Source of the DNA: CALBPI01 sp038521865
GTDB lineage: Bacteria; Pseudomonadota; Gammaproteobacteria; Steroidobacterales; Woeseiaceae
Direction: 5' to 3'
NCBI GenBank assembly: GCA_038521865.1
Contig: JBCBKO010000001.1
Span: forward strand, 1,178,001 to 1,242,000
Length of the DNA stretch: 64,000 nucleotides
Shown here in pieces: positions 30,935-40,044 of this stretch (the first letter of the stretch is position 1; each line of letters starts with the position of its first letter). Position numbers and translations under genes: made by a program. The notes under the pieces were generated by a model that did not search any database, was not told where the DNA came from, and was given only the letters and a program-made list of their open reading frames with translations.

Positions 30935-33552
30935 TCATTCAACGTTTCGCCGGCGATGGGTCGATCGACCCTTGAAATTCGTGCTAGCGCCGCCTCGAGC
31001 TCTGCTTGCGTGAACGGTTTGCGAAGTACTGGGCACTCGATACGCTCCGAATCACTGAAGCCACTCATCAGCAATATCGGCAACGCCGGAAAGTTCGTTT
31101 CCACCCAGTCGGCCAGCATCAGTCCATCGTACTGCCCCGGCATGCGGATGTCGGAAATGACAAAGTCGACTTGATCAGGTCGCTCAGTCAGCTCGGCCAT
31201 CGCCGCCTCTGCCGACGTTACAAGCTGCGGCGAAATTCCCATGAACTCAAGCATGGCCACCAGCGCTTCGCCCAGAACTGCGTTGTCCTCGACAACCAAC
31301 GCGCCAAGCTCCGAGTGCTCGACCTCAACCGCTTCAGGCTCGTTGCGACTAACCAGCGACACGGGAACCACCGGAAAATACAGCGACACAGTCGTGCCCT
31401 GTCCAAGTACGCTCGTAATCTGCAGGTCTCCGCCAGATTGACGCGCAAAACCGTAGACCGAACTTAGCCCGAGGCCAGTTCCCGATACGTCGGTTCGCGT
31501 CGAAAAGAAGGGTTCGATCGCACGTCGGACCTGATCCTCAGACATCCCGACGCCGTCATCGCAGACGCTGAGTTGAATGTATCTCCCGACATCGAGGTCG
31601 TGGTCTGCGCCCGTATCATCCTCACGAACTTCCAAGAGTTCGAAAGAAAGACGAACTGTGCCACTGCCAGGCATAGCCTCGGCCGCATTCTTCAACAGGT
31701 TGATGAGAGCCGACGTTAGCTGCGCCGTATCCGCTTTGATGCCAACCGAGGGCGGTAAGAAGCTGACCACCTCGAGGGCAACAGACGTGCCGAGCGCCGC
31801 CTCCAGAAGCGGCCTCGCGTCGTCAAGGAAATCCGGGATGCTGATCGGTTGCTCATCTAGCTCCTGCTGTCTCGCGTACGCCAGCAGCCGACCAATAATC
31901 CCCCGAGCGCTGGACAGTGCTTCATTGGACCCTTGCAACAGTCGATGTGAGGCATCCGAAATCGACTCAGTAGCGAGACGCTCATTGGCGATGCTCATAA
32001 CTTGAAGCAAATTATTGAAGTCGTGTGCAACATTGCCGGTCAGTTGGCCGAGCGCTTCGTTGTGAGCGCGTCTGGCTAACGCCTCGGACTGCACTCTGAC
32101 CTCTGACTCAAGCTCTTCGGTCAACGCTGCCTGCTCATTGCGGAACCGCCGGTCGAAGCGACGTCGGCTCAAGAGATAACCCAGGAGTCCGACGAAAACG
32201 ACAACTGACGCACCGCTCACAAACGTCAGATTGCGCGACTGACGTGCAGAGTCGGCGCGTGCCTCGTTCGCAGCGGATTCAGCGCGCAACAGCTCCTGCT
32301 CGCGTTCCAGTCTTTCAAGCTCCGCAGCGTTGGCCGCCGCCACCTGTTGCGCATCAAAATAGCGTGTGTGTTGCTCTTGTTTCAGGCGCTGGCGACGTCC
32401 GTTGGTTTCGAGGAGTCTTCTGTATGTTTGCAGCAACGCTGGATCACTGGATCTCGCCAACCCAAGCTGCAACTCCAGAGACTCCAGATTTTCCAGACTG
32501 TTAACGTCCTGAATCCCGATCGCCCGCAGATCGCGTAATTGCTGCTCAGCCTCTTCCAGCCGATTCAGCGCAATATTCGCCCTCGCAAGCGCGAGTGCTG
32601 CATTTGTGTACTCAAGTGGGTTCGTGGAGAGAATGTCCACAGCTGTCAAAGCCGCCTGCTTCGAAGCCTCATACCGTGACAGCTCAAAGAGAAAGTCAGA
32701 GAGCACTTCATAAGCACTGCCAATCATCACAGGCGGTCCATCGCGGTGCTGCGCGATGAACGTCTGCAATTGCTCAATAGCGAGCTCACGATTTCCCAGC
32801 AAACCTTGCAGTTGAAGCTCATGCAGGCGGAGTGACATGACGATAAACTCGTCGCTGCTCTCGCGGACCGCGGGTTGCAGACGCTGTACCCATGATGCAG
32901 CGTCGCGGTAAAGCTGCTCCTCTTGCAGCGTCACCACTAAATTGTTTCCAATCCTCAACTGCTCCGATATCGATCCTTCCTGCAACGCCTCCTGCAACAA
33001 ATCAGTGAGCAGCGTTAGTGCAACGAGGACTTCGCCCTCGGTTTTCATGATGCTGGCGTAGTTAGCGCGAATCCGCCGCATGACCGCTGGGTTCACGCCT
33101 TCTGGGGCGTCCCGGATGATCTGTTGCATCGTGGCGCGAGACTCCTCCGTCTTGCCGGTCAGAAACAGTTGCACAGCCTCGATACCGCGAAGATCAACAA
33201 AGTCACTGAGACTCAGCCGTGCGAGCGGGTCTCGCAAACAATCGGAGACGACCTCGTAGCCAACGGGAAACTCCGAGCGCCTGTGATGCAGTCTCGCAAG
33301 TTCTGCACACACCGCAGCAAAAAGCTTGCCGTCGGCTTCGGTGCGCGAACGTTCAAGCATTCGTTCGACGGCTGTCACGTGTGCCGGTGTCTGGTCGACC
33401 GGCTCTTGACGAAGGCGTTCAACGAGATCATGCAGCGGGATCGAATCGACTGTGTCTGGATCAAAGGTGAGCGAGTCCGCGCGGGCCACTGCTACGCAAG
33501 CGGAAATCACCACCAACGAAAACGCGGCTGCACACTGCCGAAACGTCATCAT
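30913..33552 (-). CDS. Hybrid histidine kinase with periplasmic TPR-like sensor and C-terminal receiver
   Basis: An 879-residue sensor. A signal peptide at about 1-25 leads to a helical TPR-like region (to about 400) predicted to be outside the inner membrane. A coiled coil and a transmembrane segment (LTFVSGASVVVFVGLLGYLL) follow. The kinase core has the phospho-acceptor His in NVAHDFNNLLQVM, the N box LINLLKNAAEAMPGSG, and G boxes DDGVGMSEDQV and GTGLGLSSVYGF. The receiver begins ALVVEDNAVLGEAL, with the phospho-Asp in VISDIRMPG. The last residues lie over tRNA-Pro. No response regulator gene lies next to it, so the output partner is unknown. Confidence 0.85.
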   Translation of the reverse strand: MMTFRQCAAAFSLVVISACVAVARADSLTFDPDTVDSIPLHDLVERLRQEPVDQTPAHVTAVERMLERSRTEADGKLFAAVCAELARLHHRRSEFPVGYEVVSDCLRDPLARLSLSDFVDLRGIEAVQLFLTGKTEESRATMQQIIRDAPEGVNPAVMRRIRANYASIMKTEGEVLVALTLLTDLLQEALQEGSISEQLRIGNNLVVTLQEEQLYRDAASWVQRLQPAVRESSDEFIVMSLRLHELQLQGLLGNRELAIEQLQTFIAQHRDGPPVMIGSAYEVLSDFLFELSRYEASKQAALTAVDILSTNPLEYTNAALALARANIALNRLEEAEQQLRDLRAIGIQDVNSLENLESLELQLGLARSSDPALLQTYRRLLETNGRRQRLKQEQHTRYFDAQQVAAANAAELERLEREQELLRAESAANEARADSARQSRNLTFVSGASVVVFVGLLGYLLSRRRFDRRFRNEQAALTEELESEVRVQSEALARRAHNEALGQLTGNVAHDFNNLLQVMSIANERLATESISDASHRLLQGSNEALSSARGIIGRLLAYARQQELDEQPISIPDFLDDARPLLEAALGTSVALEVVSFLPPSVGIKADTAQLTSALINLLKNAAEAMPGSGTVRLSFELLEVREDDTGADHDLDVGRYIQLSVCDDGVGMSEDQVRRAIEPFFSTRTDVSGTGLGLSSVYGFARQSGGDLQITSVLGQGTTVSLYFPVVPVSLVSRNEPEAVEVEHSELGALVVEDNAVLGEALVAMLEFMGISPQLVTSAEAAMAELTERPDQVDFVISDIRMPGQYDGLMLADWVETNFPALPILLMSGFSDSERIECPVLRKPFTQAELEAALARISRVDRPIAGETLNDGRGERI

Positions 33553-33591
33553 AGTTCGAGACTAACCGAATGAATCGTCGACGGCCATCGC

Positions 33592-35070
33592 CTATGGCGA
33601 TACGAGCTGTTCAAACGCGAATGCCAACTCGATCAGTGCCACATCTGACCACGGTGGACCAATAAAACTGATTCCGAGCGGCTTACCGTCTCGAGTTTTG
33701 CCTGCCGGCACCGTTATGGAGGGAAAACCGGAAACTGCAGCCAGTGAAGAGCTGCCAACTGCAAAGTCATCGCCGCGCTCGTAATCGGTCAACCAGGCAG
33801 GTCCGTTGCTCGGCACCACCAGTGCATCAAGGCGAGCATCAGACAAAGCCTGCATGAGCAAAGCGCTCATCTTTACCTTGCTCTGTTCGAGCGCCTCAAC
33901 GTAGGCATCATCGTCTAATCCATTTGTTGCATTCGCCTCTTCAAGAATGTCTTGAGCGAAGTAAGGCATTGCCTCGGCAGCATTCGCTGAATTGAAGGCG
34001 ATGATGTCATCCAATGAGGAGACCGGAGCGGAATGTGTCTCAAGGTAAGCATTAATGCCAACTTTGAATTCATGCAGGAGTACGGTGCGCTCAGCGCGAC
34101 CGAGGCCGCTCGTGTCTATACGAATATCATCGACGAGCACCGCCCCCGCATTCTTTAGCCGTGCAAGCGAGCGCCCGTAGGCCGATTCCACCTCCGGGTT
34201 TGAACCGCTTCCGTAGTACGAACGAATGACGCCAATCCGTTTTCCCGCCAGCGCATCCGCCCGAAGCGAAATTGATAGTGGTAACACGCCTGTGGGCACA
34301 TCTTGGGCTTCGTTGGCGCCCGCCATTGCGGCGAGCAAATGGGCCGCCTGACTCACCGTCCGTGCCATCGGGCCAGCCGTGTCCTGACTGCGCGCAATTG
34401 GAATGATGCCGGATTGGCTGACCAGACCCAGCGTTGGTTTTATGCCGACGATCCCGTTCATCGACGAGGGGCAAATGATGGAGCCGTCCGTCTCTGTTCC
34501 CACGGCGAGATCAACAATACCCAAGGCGACCGCAACTGCTGAGCCACTCGACGAGCCGCACGGGTTCCATGCAGGGTCGATCGCATGTGCCGTCTGCCCA
34601 CCGATGCTGCTCCAACCGCTCACGGAATTCCGACTTCTGAAGTTCGCCCATTCGCTCAGATTGGTTTTCCCGACCACGATCAATCCCGCCGCTCGCAGAT
34701 TGGCGACCAGTGGCGCATCCTGCTGAGCGATAAACCCCGACATCGCAAGTGAACCTGCAGTGGTTTGCAGCAGGTCAGCAGTATCGATATTCGCCTTCAA
34801 CAACACCGGCCAACCGGAAAGCGGCGACTCAGATGATGGCTGTCGGTCATGTGCGCGAGCAGTCTTTAGTGCTTCGCTGTTCCACTCGATAACACTGCGT
34901 CGAGGGTTCGTTGGTAGGGTCCCCTCACAAGGGGCACCAGCAGGATGACCGTCAACCTCGCACAGAACCGAAATTGCCTGCAGGACTCGCCGCTCTGCCT
35001 CACCAGGAGCAGGATCCCGAGGTGCGCATCCCGTGGGGAACAATACTAGAGCCACAAGCAGCACACGCAC
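33592..35070 (-). CDS. Amidase-signature-family lipoprotein
   Basis: About 492 residues. The Ser-cisSer-Lys triad is present: Lys in PVLLKANIDT, cis-Ser in GTETDGSIICPSS, and the Gly-Ser-rich loop NPCGSSSGSAVAVALG. Members hydrolyse amides, but the substrate cannot be told. The start is probably GTG at 35070, with AGGA eight bases upstream. It gives the signal MRVLLVALVLFPTGC, whose lipobox predicts an outer- or inner-membrane lipoprotein. The frame open to 35265 overlaps the previous gene. It begins 14 bases after the AspA/AstE-like gene and is probably in the same operon. Confidence 0.8.
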   Translation of the reverse strand: MRVLLVALVLFPTGCAPRDPAPGEAERRVLQAISVLCEVDGHPAGAPCEGTLPTNPRRSVIEWNSEALKTARAHDRQPSSESPLSGWPVLLKANIDTADLLQTTAGSLAMSGFIAQQDAPLVANLRAAGLIVVGKTNLSEWANFRSRNSVSGWSSIGGQTAHAIDPAWNPCGSSSGSAVAVALGIVDLAVGTETDGSIICPSSMNGIVGIKPTLGLVSQSGIIPIARSQDTAGPMARTVSQAAHLLAAMAGANEAQDVPTGVLPLSISLRADALAGKRIGVIRSYYGSGSNPEVESAYGRSLARLKNAGAVLVDDIRIDTSGLGRAERTVLLHEFKVGINAYLETHSAPVSSLDDIIAFNSANAAEAMPYFAQDILEEANATNGLDDDAYVEALEQSKVKMSALLMQALSDARLDALVVPSNGPAWLTDYERGDDFAVGSSSLAAVSGFPSITVPAGKTRDGKPLGISFIGPPWSDVALIELAFAFEQLVSP

Positions 35071-35083
35071 GCATGACGTCCTA

Positions 35084-36148
35084 TTAGGCTTTGCTGCCAC
35101 TGGCCTGATGCTCCACGAACGCTGCGACTGTGCGTTCCGCTTCCTTCGGATGCTCGAACTCGGCGATGTGACACAAGGCATCGCCAGCGTGTACCAGTGG
35201 CAACTGCACTCGCCCGATGACGACGCCGTCATGCGGCGATGTGACAGCCGTTTGATCTGCACCAACAGGATCGGAGATCGTCGCGACCGTCTGTCCCCGC
35301 TTCACTCTTTCGCCGAGTTTCACGGCGCTGACGAGAATGCCGCTCTGCGGCGCACGGACCCACGCGCTATCATGGGCCAACACCGGCTCACCGAAGGATG
35401 CGGGCGGCCTGCCGGGAAGCATCTTAAGCTGGCGCATCACGCGCCGTATGCCGCGAACACCGGCGCGGATGCTCGACTCGTCAAAGCGCAACGCCTCTCC
35501 CGCTTCATAGACGATGATGGGGATTTTTTGACGCTCAGCCTCAGCGCGTAACGATCCCTCACGCACCTCAGAAGCCACGATAACCGGGGCGGCAAACGCA
35601 TCCGCCAGTGCGCGCGCTTTTTCGTCGCCCGCAGTCACCCGAATCTGTGCGAGGTTAGTGCGATGCACAGCCGCGGTATGCAGATCGATTGCTACGTCAA
35701 CCTGCTGGAGAATCTGCTCGCAAAAACGATGCGCAAGTCGACTTGCGGCTGAACCTTTGGAACTACCGGGAAAGCACCGATTCAAGTCCCGTCGGTCGGG
35801 CAAGTAACGTGAGAGGTTCAAGAAACCCAACACATTGACGATGGGCACCGCAATGAGCGTGCCTCGAATCTTGTCGAGCGCGGCGGTCGTCAACAGGCGT
35901 CGAACAATTTCAACACCATTGATCTCATCGCCGTGGATGGCTGCACTCACGAGCAACGCAGGACCCGGGCGCTTACCGTTCACGACCTCAACCGGCATGC
36001 TCATTTGGGTATGCGTATAAAGATCGGTCACGGGCAACGCCACCGAGCGACGTTCGCCCGGTCCAATGTCGTAGCCACCAAGGCGGATAACGCGTTGGTT
36101 TCGCTCCCGTGAGGTCTTAGCCTGCGCCTTTGGTTTTGGTTCGCCCAT
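35084..36148 (-). CDS. AstE/AspA-like zinc hydrolase (M14 family)
   Basis: A 354-residue zinc hydrolase of the succinylglutamate desuccinylase/aspartoacylase group. Zinc ligands are seen in SAAIHGDEINGVE (His and Glu) and IDLHTA (His). The glutamate/Arg region near NRCFPGS binds substrate. The C-terminus carries a biotinyl-like beta domain (VRAPQSGILVSAVKLGERVKRG). The ATG at 36148 overlaps rimK by 32 bases. The rimB-rimK-this gene order recurs in many proteobacteria, so it probably acts on glutamate-linked products made by RimK. Confidence 0.82.
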   Translation of the reverse strand: MGEPKPKAQAKTSRERNQRVIRLGGYDIGPGERRSVALPVTDLYTHTQMSMPVEVVNGKRPGPALLVSAAIHGDEINGVEIVRRLLTTAALDKIRGTLIAVPIVNVLGFLNLSRYLPDRRDLNRCFPGSSKGSAASRLAHRFCEQILQQVDVAIDLHTAAVHRTNLAQIRVTAGDEKARALADAFAAPVIVASEVREGSLRAEAERQKIPIIVYEAGEALRFDESSIRAGVRGIRRVMRQLKMLPGRPPASFGEPVLAHDSAWVRAPQSGILVSAVKLGERVKRGQTVATISDPVGADQTAVTSPHDGVVIGRVQLPLVHAGDALCHIAEFEHPKEAERTVAAFVEHQASGSKA

Positions 36149-37022
36149 GGCGTGCGTTCTTCTCAATAAACTCGATGATTTGGCCGGCAATATCTTTGTC
36201 CGTCGCTTTCTCAATGCCTTCAAGCCCTGGACTCGAATTCACTTCCATAACAACAGGTCCATGGTTCGATCGCAGGATATCCACACCCGCGACGTTCAGG
36301 CCCATGATTTTAGCCGCACGGGTTACGGTCGAGCGCTCCTCCGGGGTAATTCGAATCAGTGACGCGGTTCCACCACGGTGGAGGTTCGACCGGAACTCAC
36401 CATCCTTCGCCTGGCGCTTCATCGACGCAACAACCTTGCCCCCGATCACGAAGCATCTGATGTCTGCGCCGCCCGCTTCCTTGATGAACTCCTGAACGAG
36501 GATGTTCGCATTGATGCCTCGAAACGCCTCGATAACACTAGCAGCGGCCTTCTGCGTTTCAGCCAGCACGACGCCAACGCCCTGGGTACCTTCGAGCAAC
36601 TTGATCACGACGGGCGCACCGCCGGTCAGTCGTAACAGGTCATCGGTGTCATCCGGCGAGTGGGCGAAGCCGGTGACTGGCATGCCGATACCTTTGCGTG
36701 ACATCAATTGGAGAGATCGCAACTTATCGCGCGATCGACTGATGGCCACCGACTCATTCAACGGGAACACACCCATCATCTCGAACTGGCGCACCACCGC
36801 GGTGCCGTAGAACGTCACCGAACTTCCGATACGCGGAATGACCGCATCGAAACCCGATAACTCCTCGCCCTTGTAATGCACCGCAGGCTTGTGAGAGGCA
36901 ATATTCATGTAGCAGCGCAGATGGTCGATCACACGGACCTCGTGGCCCCGTTCGATGCACGCCTCTTTGAGTCGACGCGTAGAGTAGAGATTCGCATTGC
37001 GCGAGAGAATCCCGATCTTCAT
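36117..37022 (-). CDS. rimK: RimK-type ATP-grasp glutamate ligase
   Basis: A 301-residue ATP-grasp ligase that adds glutamates to a protein C-terminus (ribosomal protein S6 in E. coli). MKIGILSRNANLYSTRRL begins the family, followed by GIGMPVTGFAHSPDD, VVIKLLEGTQGVGVVL for the nucleotide loop, IRCFVIGGKVVASMKRQA, and the metal site VVMEVNSSPGLEGIE. It overlaps the upstream rimB by four bases. Confidence 0.92.
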   Translation of the reverse strand: MKIGILSRNANLYSTRRLKEACIERGHEVRVIDHLRCYMNIASHKPAVHYKGEELSGFDAVIPRIGSSVTFYGTAVVRQFEMMGVFPLNESVAISRSRDKLRSLQLMSRKGIGMPVTGFAHSPDDTDDLLRLTGGAPVVIKLLEGTQGVGVVLAETQKAAASVIEAFRGINANILVQEFIKEAGGADIRCFVIGGKVVASMKRQAKDGEFRSNLHRGGTASLIRITPEERSTVTRAAKIMGLNVAGVDILRSNHGPVVMEVNSSPGLEGIEKATDKDIAGQIIEFIEKNARHGRTKTKGAG

Positions 37023-37483
37023 TTTCGAATTCCTTGTCTTGTAGGTTTTGCCCCCACCCGATAGGAGCTCGATGGGTCGACCAATAAACGATGACTGAGC
37101 GCCGTGCGGCCCACCAACATACGGAACAACATATCGCGACGGTCTATCAGCGTCATTTCAATCGACCAGCGGTGCGCCCCCATCTGCAGTGTTGTTTCGA
37201 TAACAAACCGGTGTGTGCGATTTCCCGTGGAGCTCTTCACCGCACGCTGATCAACAATCGGTGCGGTACAGTGCACGATATCGGTGGTGTCCTTATGTGT
37301 GCGATAGACATCAAAGCCCACGCAGGTCACACCATCGACTTCCAACGCCTCCATATTCCAGGCGTTCAGCGCTGAGCTGCGCGCACCGGTATCGAGCTTT
37401 GCTTTCACCGGGCCAATTGGCAGATCGGGCAACGTCACCCACTCACGCCATCCGGCAGTCTGCATGGCTGACTCGTCGCTCAC
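37019..37483 (-). CDS. rimB: RimB-like retropepsin-type protease
   Basis: A 154-residue aspartic protease of the family once called ATP-dependent zinc protease. The catalytic Asp motif is AKLDTGARSSALNA, with a matching flap region and a second conserved segment (LVGRTALSHRLLVD). In Pseudomonas, RimB trims glutamate tails that RimK adds, and the gene is next to rimK as here. Its start overlaps the FAH-family stop by four bases, so the set may be one operon. Confidence 0.8.
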   Translation of the reverse strand: MSDESAMQTAGWREWVTLPDLPIGPVKAKLDTGARSSALNAWNMEALEVDGVTCVGFDVYRTHKDTTDIVHCTAPIVDQRAVKSSTGNRTHRFVIETTLQMGAHRWSIEMTLIDRRDMLFRMLVGRTALSHRLLVDPSSSYRVGAKPTRQGIRK

Positions 37484-38361
37484 GGCGATTGCAGTGCTCG
37501 CATCGTGACCGTCTCGACTTCGGAGGTCACCGAATTGCGCAACACACCGATGCCAGAAATGTCGACTTCAACCGTATCACCCGGTTGCATATAGATCGGC
37601 GGTTTACGTGCGAAACCGACACCACCCGGTGTACCCGTCACAATGACGTCGCCTGGCAACAGCTCCGCGAAGGACGAAATGTAAGCGATCAGCGCGGGCA
37701 CATCGAAGATCAGCTCCGAACACTCGGCCTTTTGCATCACCTCGTTGTTTAGCCGAGTCTCGAGGCTGAGCGTCGCAGGATCACCAATCTCGTCGGCTGT
37801 GACCATCCAGGGACCGAAGCTGCCGCTTCGAGAGAAGTTCTTGCCGGGTGTGAACTGTGGCGAGTGGCGTTGGTAGTCGCGCACGGAGCCGTCATTAAAG
37901 CAGCTGTATCCCGCCACGTGACGCAATGCGCCATGGGCAGGGATATGACGACCGGCTCGACCGATAATGACTGCAAGCTCCCCCTCGAAATCGAAACGAT
38001 GCGATAGCGACGGCGCCACCAATGCCTCGTCGTGACCGACCTGACTTCCCGGGAAGCGGACGAACAAAACCGGGTGCTCGGGCATCTCGCGTCCGGTTTC
38101 CAGCACGTGCGGCTTGTAGTTAATACCGACGCAAATGATTTTGTCGGGAGCGGGGATGACCGGCTCAAAGGTAACATCCTCTAGCGCATAGTCGGCCGTG
38201 TGTTCGCTTGCCAGCGTCCTCAGAAGGTCCAAACCCTCTGCAGCAAGCACAGACCTCAAATCGGCGTGTTCACTGAGTCGGACACCGGCATCGACGACGC
38301 CCGCCGCACTGACCACGCCGTACGACTGGCGCCCGTCCACACTGAAACTCATCACACGCAT
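37480..38361 (-). CDS. Fumarylacetoacetate-hydrolase-family enzyme
   Basis: A 293-residue enzyme of the FAH superfamily, which cleaves or hydrates beta-diketone and related acids with a metal. The signature KIICVGINYKPHVLETG, then FEGELAVIIG and VAGYSCFNDGSVRDYQ give the metal-binding Glu and Asp, and VIVTGTPGGVGFARKPP closes the active site. The substrate is not predictable. Its ATGA overlap with rimB links it to that operon, an uncommon pairing. Confidence 0.82.
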   Translation of the reverse strand: MRVMSFSVDGRQSYGVVSAAGVVDAGVRLSEHADLRSVLAAEGLDLLRTLASEHTADYALEDVTFEPVIPAPDKIICVGINYKPHVLETGREMPEHPVLFVRFPGSQVGHDEALVAPSLSHRFDFEGELAVIIGRAGRHIPAHGALRHVAGYSCFNDGSVRDYQRHSPQFTPGKNFSRSGSFGPWMVTADEIGDPATLSLETRLNNEVMQKAECSELIFDVPALIAYISSFAELLPGDVIVTGTPGGVGFARKPPIYMQPGDTVEVDISGIGVLRNSVTSEVETVTMRALQSP

Positions 38362-38387
38362 GCGCAGAGGGTACGCGAGGACAGGCG

Positions 38388-39965
38388 TTAGTCAAACAAA
38401 CTCAGCTGGTCGTCTTTGTGAACTCGAGGCGCATCGAAGCGTGTAGCGTCTGCGCCACCGACGCGACGTTCCCGGTACTGCTTCTGCGTCATGCGGTCGG
38501 AGGCTTTGCGCCGGCTACCGTGTCGATCAAAAACACGGGCCGCCTGTTTTCGGTGCGACGGATCATTACGTACTTCGCTGATCCTTGAACGAGCGAACCG
38601 GATCGCCTCCGTGTGGTCTACAACTCTCACCGGATAGTCGACACCTTCACGAAAATTGATAGCGCTGCGCTCGATTGGCGACAGCTTCCAAGGCTCATGA
38701 ATGAAAAGGTCGGGCACCTGTGCGAGTTCGGGAACCCACCGACGCACAAAGGCGCCTTTCGGGTCATGGTCATGACCTTGTTTGATGGGGTTGTACATAC
38801 GCGGCGTGTTGATGCCCGTTGTGCCGCTTTGCATCTGAATTTGCGAGATGTGGATACCGGGTTCGTAATCGATGAACTGACACGCCAGAAAATCCCGGAA
38901 GCTTCGCCAATCCAACCACAAATCGTAAGCCGCAAAGCTCACAAGCATGGCTCGCATCCGAAAGTTGATCCAACCGGTTTGCTGTAACGATCGAATGCAG
39001 GCGTCGACAAACGGAAATCCGGTTCGCCCCTCGCACCAGGCACGCAGTCGAGTCTCATCCGGATATCCCCGCAAAGACTCATAGGCGGGATTGAAGCATC
39101 GGTGCTCGATCTCAGGCTCACTCTCGAGTTTCTGAATGAAGTGACACCGCCAGTGCAAGCGCGACACAAATGCGCTGCGTGAGCGCTTGGCGAGATCGCT
39201 GTCCTCCGTCGCATGCACCACTTGGCGCAACGACAGTAGCCCCCAAGCGAGGTATGGACTCAGCCTCGAACACGCACGACGCGCACTCACCGGTGCCGAT
39301 AGACTCCGAGCGTAGTTGCTTCCCCTGCCCGCAAGAAAACTCTCGAGTGTTTCGTGCGCCGCCGCCAAGGTGCCGGGTTGGCTTTGAAGTCGCTCGGCAA
39401 CCGCCGGGTGGGTGGCGGTGAGTTTCAACATACGATCGTCAGGTATGGAACCGGGATCGATGCCAGACACACCGTGAATACCCAGTGGCACATCCACAAG
39501 GTTCGCATTCATTCGCTTCGACCAGTGCCGTGACCAGCCGTCGCGTGAGCTCAGTCGCCGAACGACACCATTGTTCGGCCACTCACGCCACTCGACACCT
39601 TGCTCGCGAGCCCAATCGGCAACCGCTAGATCCCGTTGATACGTCAGCGCGTTGCCCGTCTCCTCATGAGCGTAGACTGCGTGAATGTTGAACCTGTGCC
39701 GTAACGATTCCAGAACCTCGACTGCCTCGCCGGTTCTGACCACCAGCGGCTGACCGAGCGCGGCAAGCTCCGAGCGCAAATCCAGCAAGGCTTCGGAAAC
39801 GAACTCCCAATGCATGCAGTCGAGATCCGGCGCGGACCAAATACTCGGCTCTGCAATGTATAGCGGCAACACACGCCCCAGGCTCGCTGCAGCAGCGAGT
39901 GGCGCATGGTCATGCACCCGCAGATCGCGCTTGAACCAAACCACTGTGATCGGAGCTTCTTGCAT
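38388..39965 (-). CDS. Photolyase/cryptochrome-family flavoprotein
   Basis: A 525-residue light-driven DNA repair flavoprotein or cryptochrome. The N-terminal antenna domain starts TVVWFKRDLRVHDHAPLAAA. The FAD domain has GRTGFPFVDACIRSLQQTGWINFRMRAM, then DYEPGIHISQIQMQSGTTG and GINTPRMYNPIKQGHDHDP. A C-terminal extension contains HRKQAARVFDRHGSRRK and a Lys/Arg tail. The family is a well-known relative of CPD photolyases, but its substrate cannot be fixed. A LexA-type box begins only five bases upstream of its ATG, and it is divergent from the class II photolyase fusion. Confidence 0.88.
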   Translation of the reverse strand: MQEAPITVVWFKRDLRVHDHAPLAAAASLGRVLPLYIAEPSIWSAPDLDCMHWEFVSEALLDLRSELAALGQPLVVRTGEAVEVLESLRHRFNIHAVYAHEETGNALTYQRDLAVADWAREQGVEWREWPNNGVVRRLSSRDGWSRHWSKRMNANLVDVPLGIHGVSGIDPGSIPDDRMLKLTATHPAVAERLQSQPGTLAAAHETLESFLAGRGSNYARSLSAPVSARRACSRLSPYLAWGLLSLRQVVHATEDSDLAKRSRSAFVSRLHWRCHFIQKLESEPEIEHRCFNPAYESLRGYPDETRLRAWCEGRTGFPFVDACIRSLQQTGWINFRMRAMLVSFAAYDLWLDWRSFRDFLACQFIDYEPGIHISQIQMQSGTTGINTPRMYNPIKQGHDHDPKGAFVRRWVPELAQVPDLFIHEPWKLSPIERSAINFREGVDYPVRVVDHTEAIRFARSRISEVRNDPSHRKQAARVFDRHGSRRKASDRMTQKQYRERRVGGADATRFDAPRVHKDDQLSLFD

Positions 39966-39970
39966 TGCGA

Positions 39971-39990
39971 TACTGTACAGAAATACAGCC
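39971..39990. promoter_or_regulatory. LexA-type SOS box between two photolyase genes
   Basis: TACTGTACAGAAATACAGCC contains the gammaproteobacterial core CTGT-N8-ACAG (39973-39988). It lies 5 bases before the start of the minus-strand photolyase and about 55 bases before the start of the plus-strand fusion, so LexA could repress both. Confidence 0.7.
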
Positions 39991-40044
39991 TGCTTCGCCG
40001 CCGAGTGTCTATAAAATATCGAAGAAGTTTTATGGGTTTTTATT

